Shown one piece after another: positions 63,978 through 64,000 of a stretch of 64,000 nt of DNA. Under the pieces are notes generated by a model. That model ran no database searches, was not told the origin of the DNA, and was given only the letters and a program-made list of their open reading frames with translations. Made by a program: the position numbers and the translations under genes. Positions within the stretch are counted from its first letter, which is position 1; every line of letters begins with the position of its first letter. The DNA is taken from positions 186,001-250,000 of the forward strand of contig PQKR01000002.1 in NCBI GenBank assembly GCA_002918705.1, written 5' to 3'. Source of the DNA: Escherichia sp. ESNIH1 (GTDB lineage Bacteria; Pseudomonadota; Gammaproteobacteria; Enterobacterales; Enterobacteriaceae).

Positions 63978-64000
63978 ACATGCTTGCCTTAACCATTATT
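63974..64000 (+). CDS. nuoL: NuoL, NADH-quinone oxidoreductase subunit L (5' end only)
   Basis: Nine codons, MNMLALTII, identical to the start of E. coli NuoL, after which the window ends. It overlaps nuoK by four bases. Confidence 0.9.

Overview
The window is a stretch of chromosome from a GC-rich member of the Enterobacterales. Nearly every protein is an obvious orthologue of Escherichia coli K-12, in the order of the K-12 yfdC-to-nuo region: yfdC, mlaA, fadL, yfcZ, fadIJ, sixA, smrB, prmB-aroC-mepA-yfcA-epmC-yfcL, mnmC, fabB, flk, pdxB-usg-truA-dedA, accD-folC-dedD, cvpA-purF-ubiX, argT, hisJQMP, yfcH-folX-yfcG, yfcF-yfcE-yfcD, pta-ackA, yfbV-yfbU-yfbT, yfbS, yfbR, alaA, lrhA and nuoABCDEFGHIJKL. 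Sequence divergence and several junction differences argue against E. coli itself. An Enterobacter, Lelliottia, Leclercia or Kluyvera type organism is likely, but I cannot name the genus from sequence alone. yfdC (left edge) and nuoL (right edge) are cut by the window. I see no tRNA, rRNA, insertion sequence, prophage or CRISPR array. Layout: 1-8 kb holds envelope lipid and fatty-acid genes (MlaA, FadL, FadI, FadJ) with clear FadR operators; 8-16 kb a housekeeping operon for translation-factor methylation, chorismate synthesis and murein cleavage, then mnmC and fabB (FadR and FabR sites); 17-20 kb a small accessory insertion between fabB and flk with a 6-phospho-beta-glucosidase and an SDR that resembles plant progesterone 5-beta-reductase/iridoid synthase; 20-31 kb cofactor, tRNA modification, lipid, folate and purine genes; 31-35 kb the nitrogen-controlled basic amino-acid ABC transporter; 35-40 kb small enzymes (GNAT, YfcH, FolX, two GST-like proteins, a phosphodiesterase, a Nudix hydrolase); 40-46 kb a phosphoketolase placed just downstream of ackA-pta; 46-53 kb yfbV to lrhA; 54-64 kb the complex I operon. 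The main differences from K-12 are substitutions at four junctions: fabB/flk (K-12 yfcJ replaced by the glucosidase and SDR), hisP/yfcH (a GNAT gene), yfcD/pta (K-12 yfcC replaced by phosphoketolase), and smrB/sixA (the K-12 yfc fimbrial cluster is absent). Functional groups work together: FadL/FadI/FadJ take up and degrade long-chain fatty acids while FabB makes unsaturated ones, all under FadR-type sites; phosphoketolase makes acetyl phosphate that Pta and AckA turn into acetyl-CoA or acetate plus ATP; ArgT and HisJ feed HisQMP. I found no convincing novel multi-gene system. The best leads are the SDR, the phosphoketolase placement, and an unusual set of inverted repeats in front of the GNAT gene. 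All family assignments are from recalled protein sequences; no search was run.
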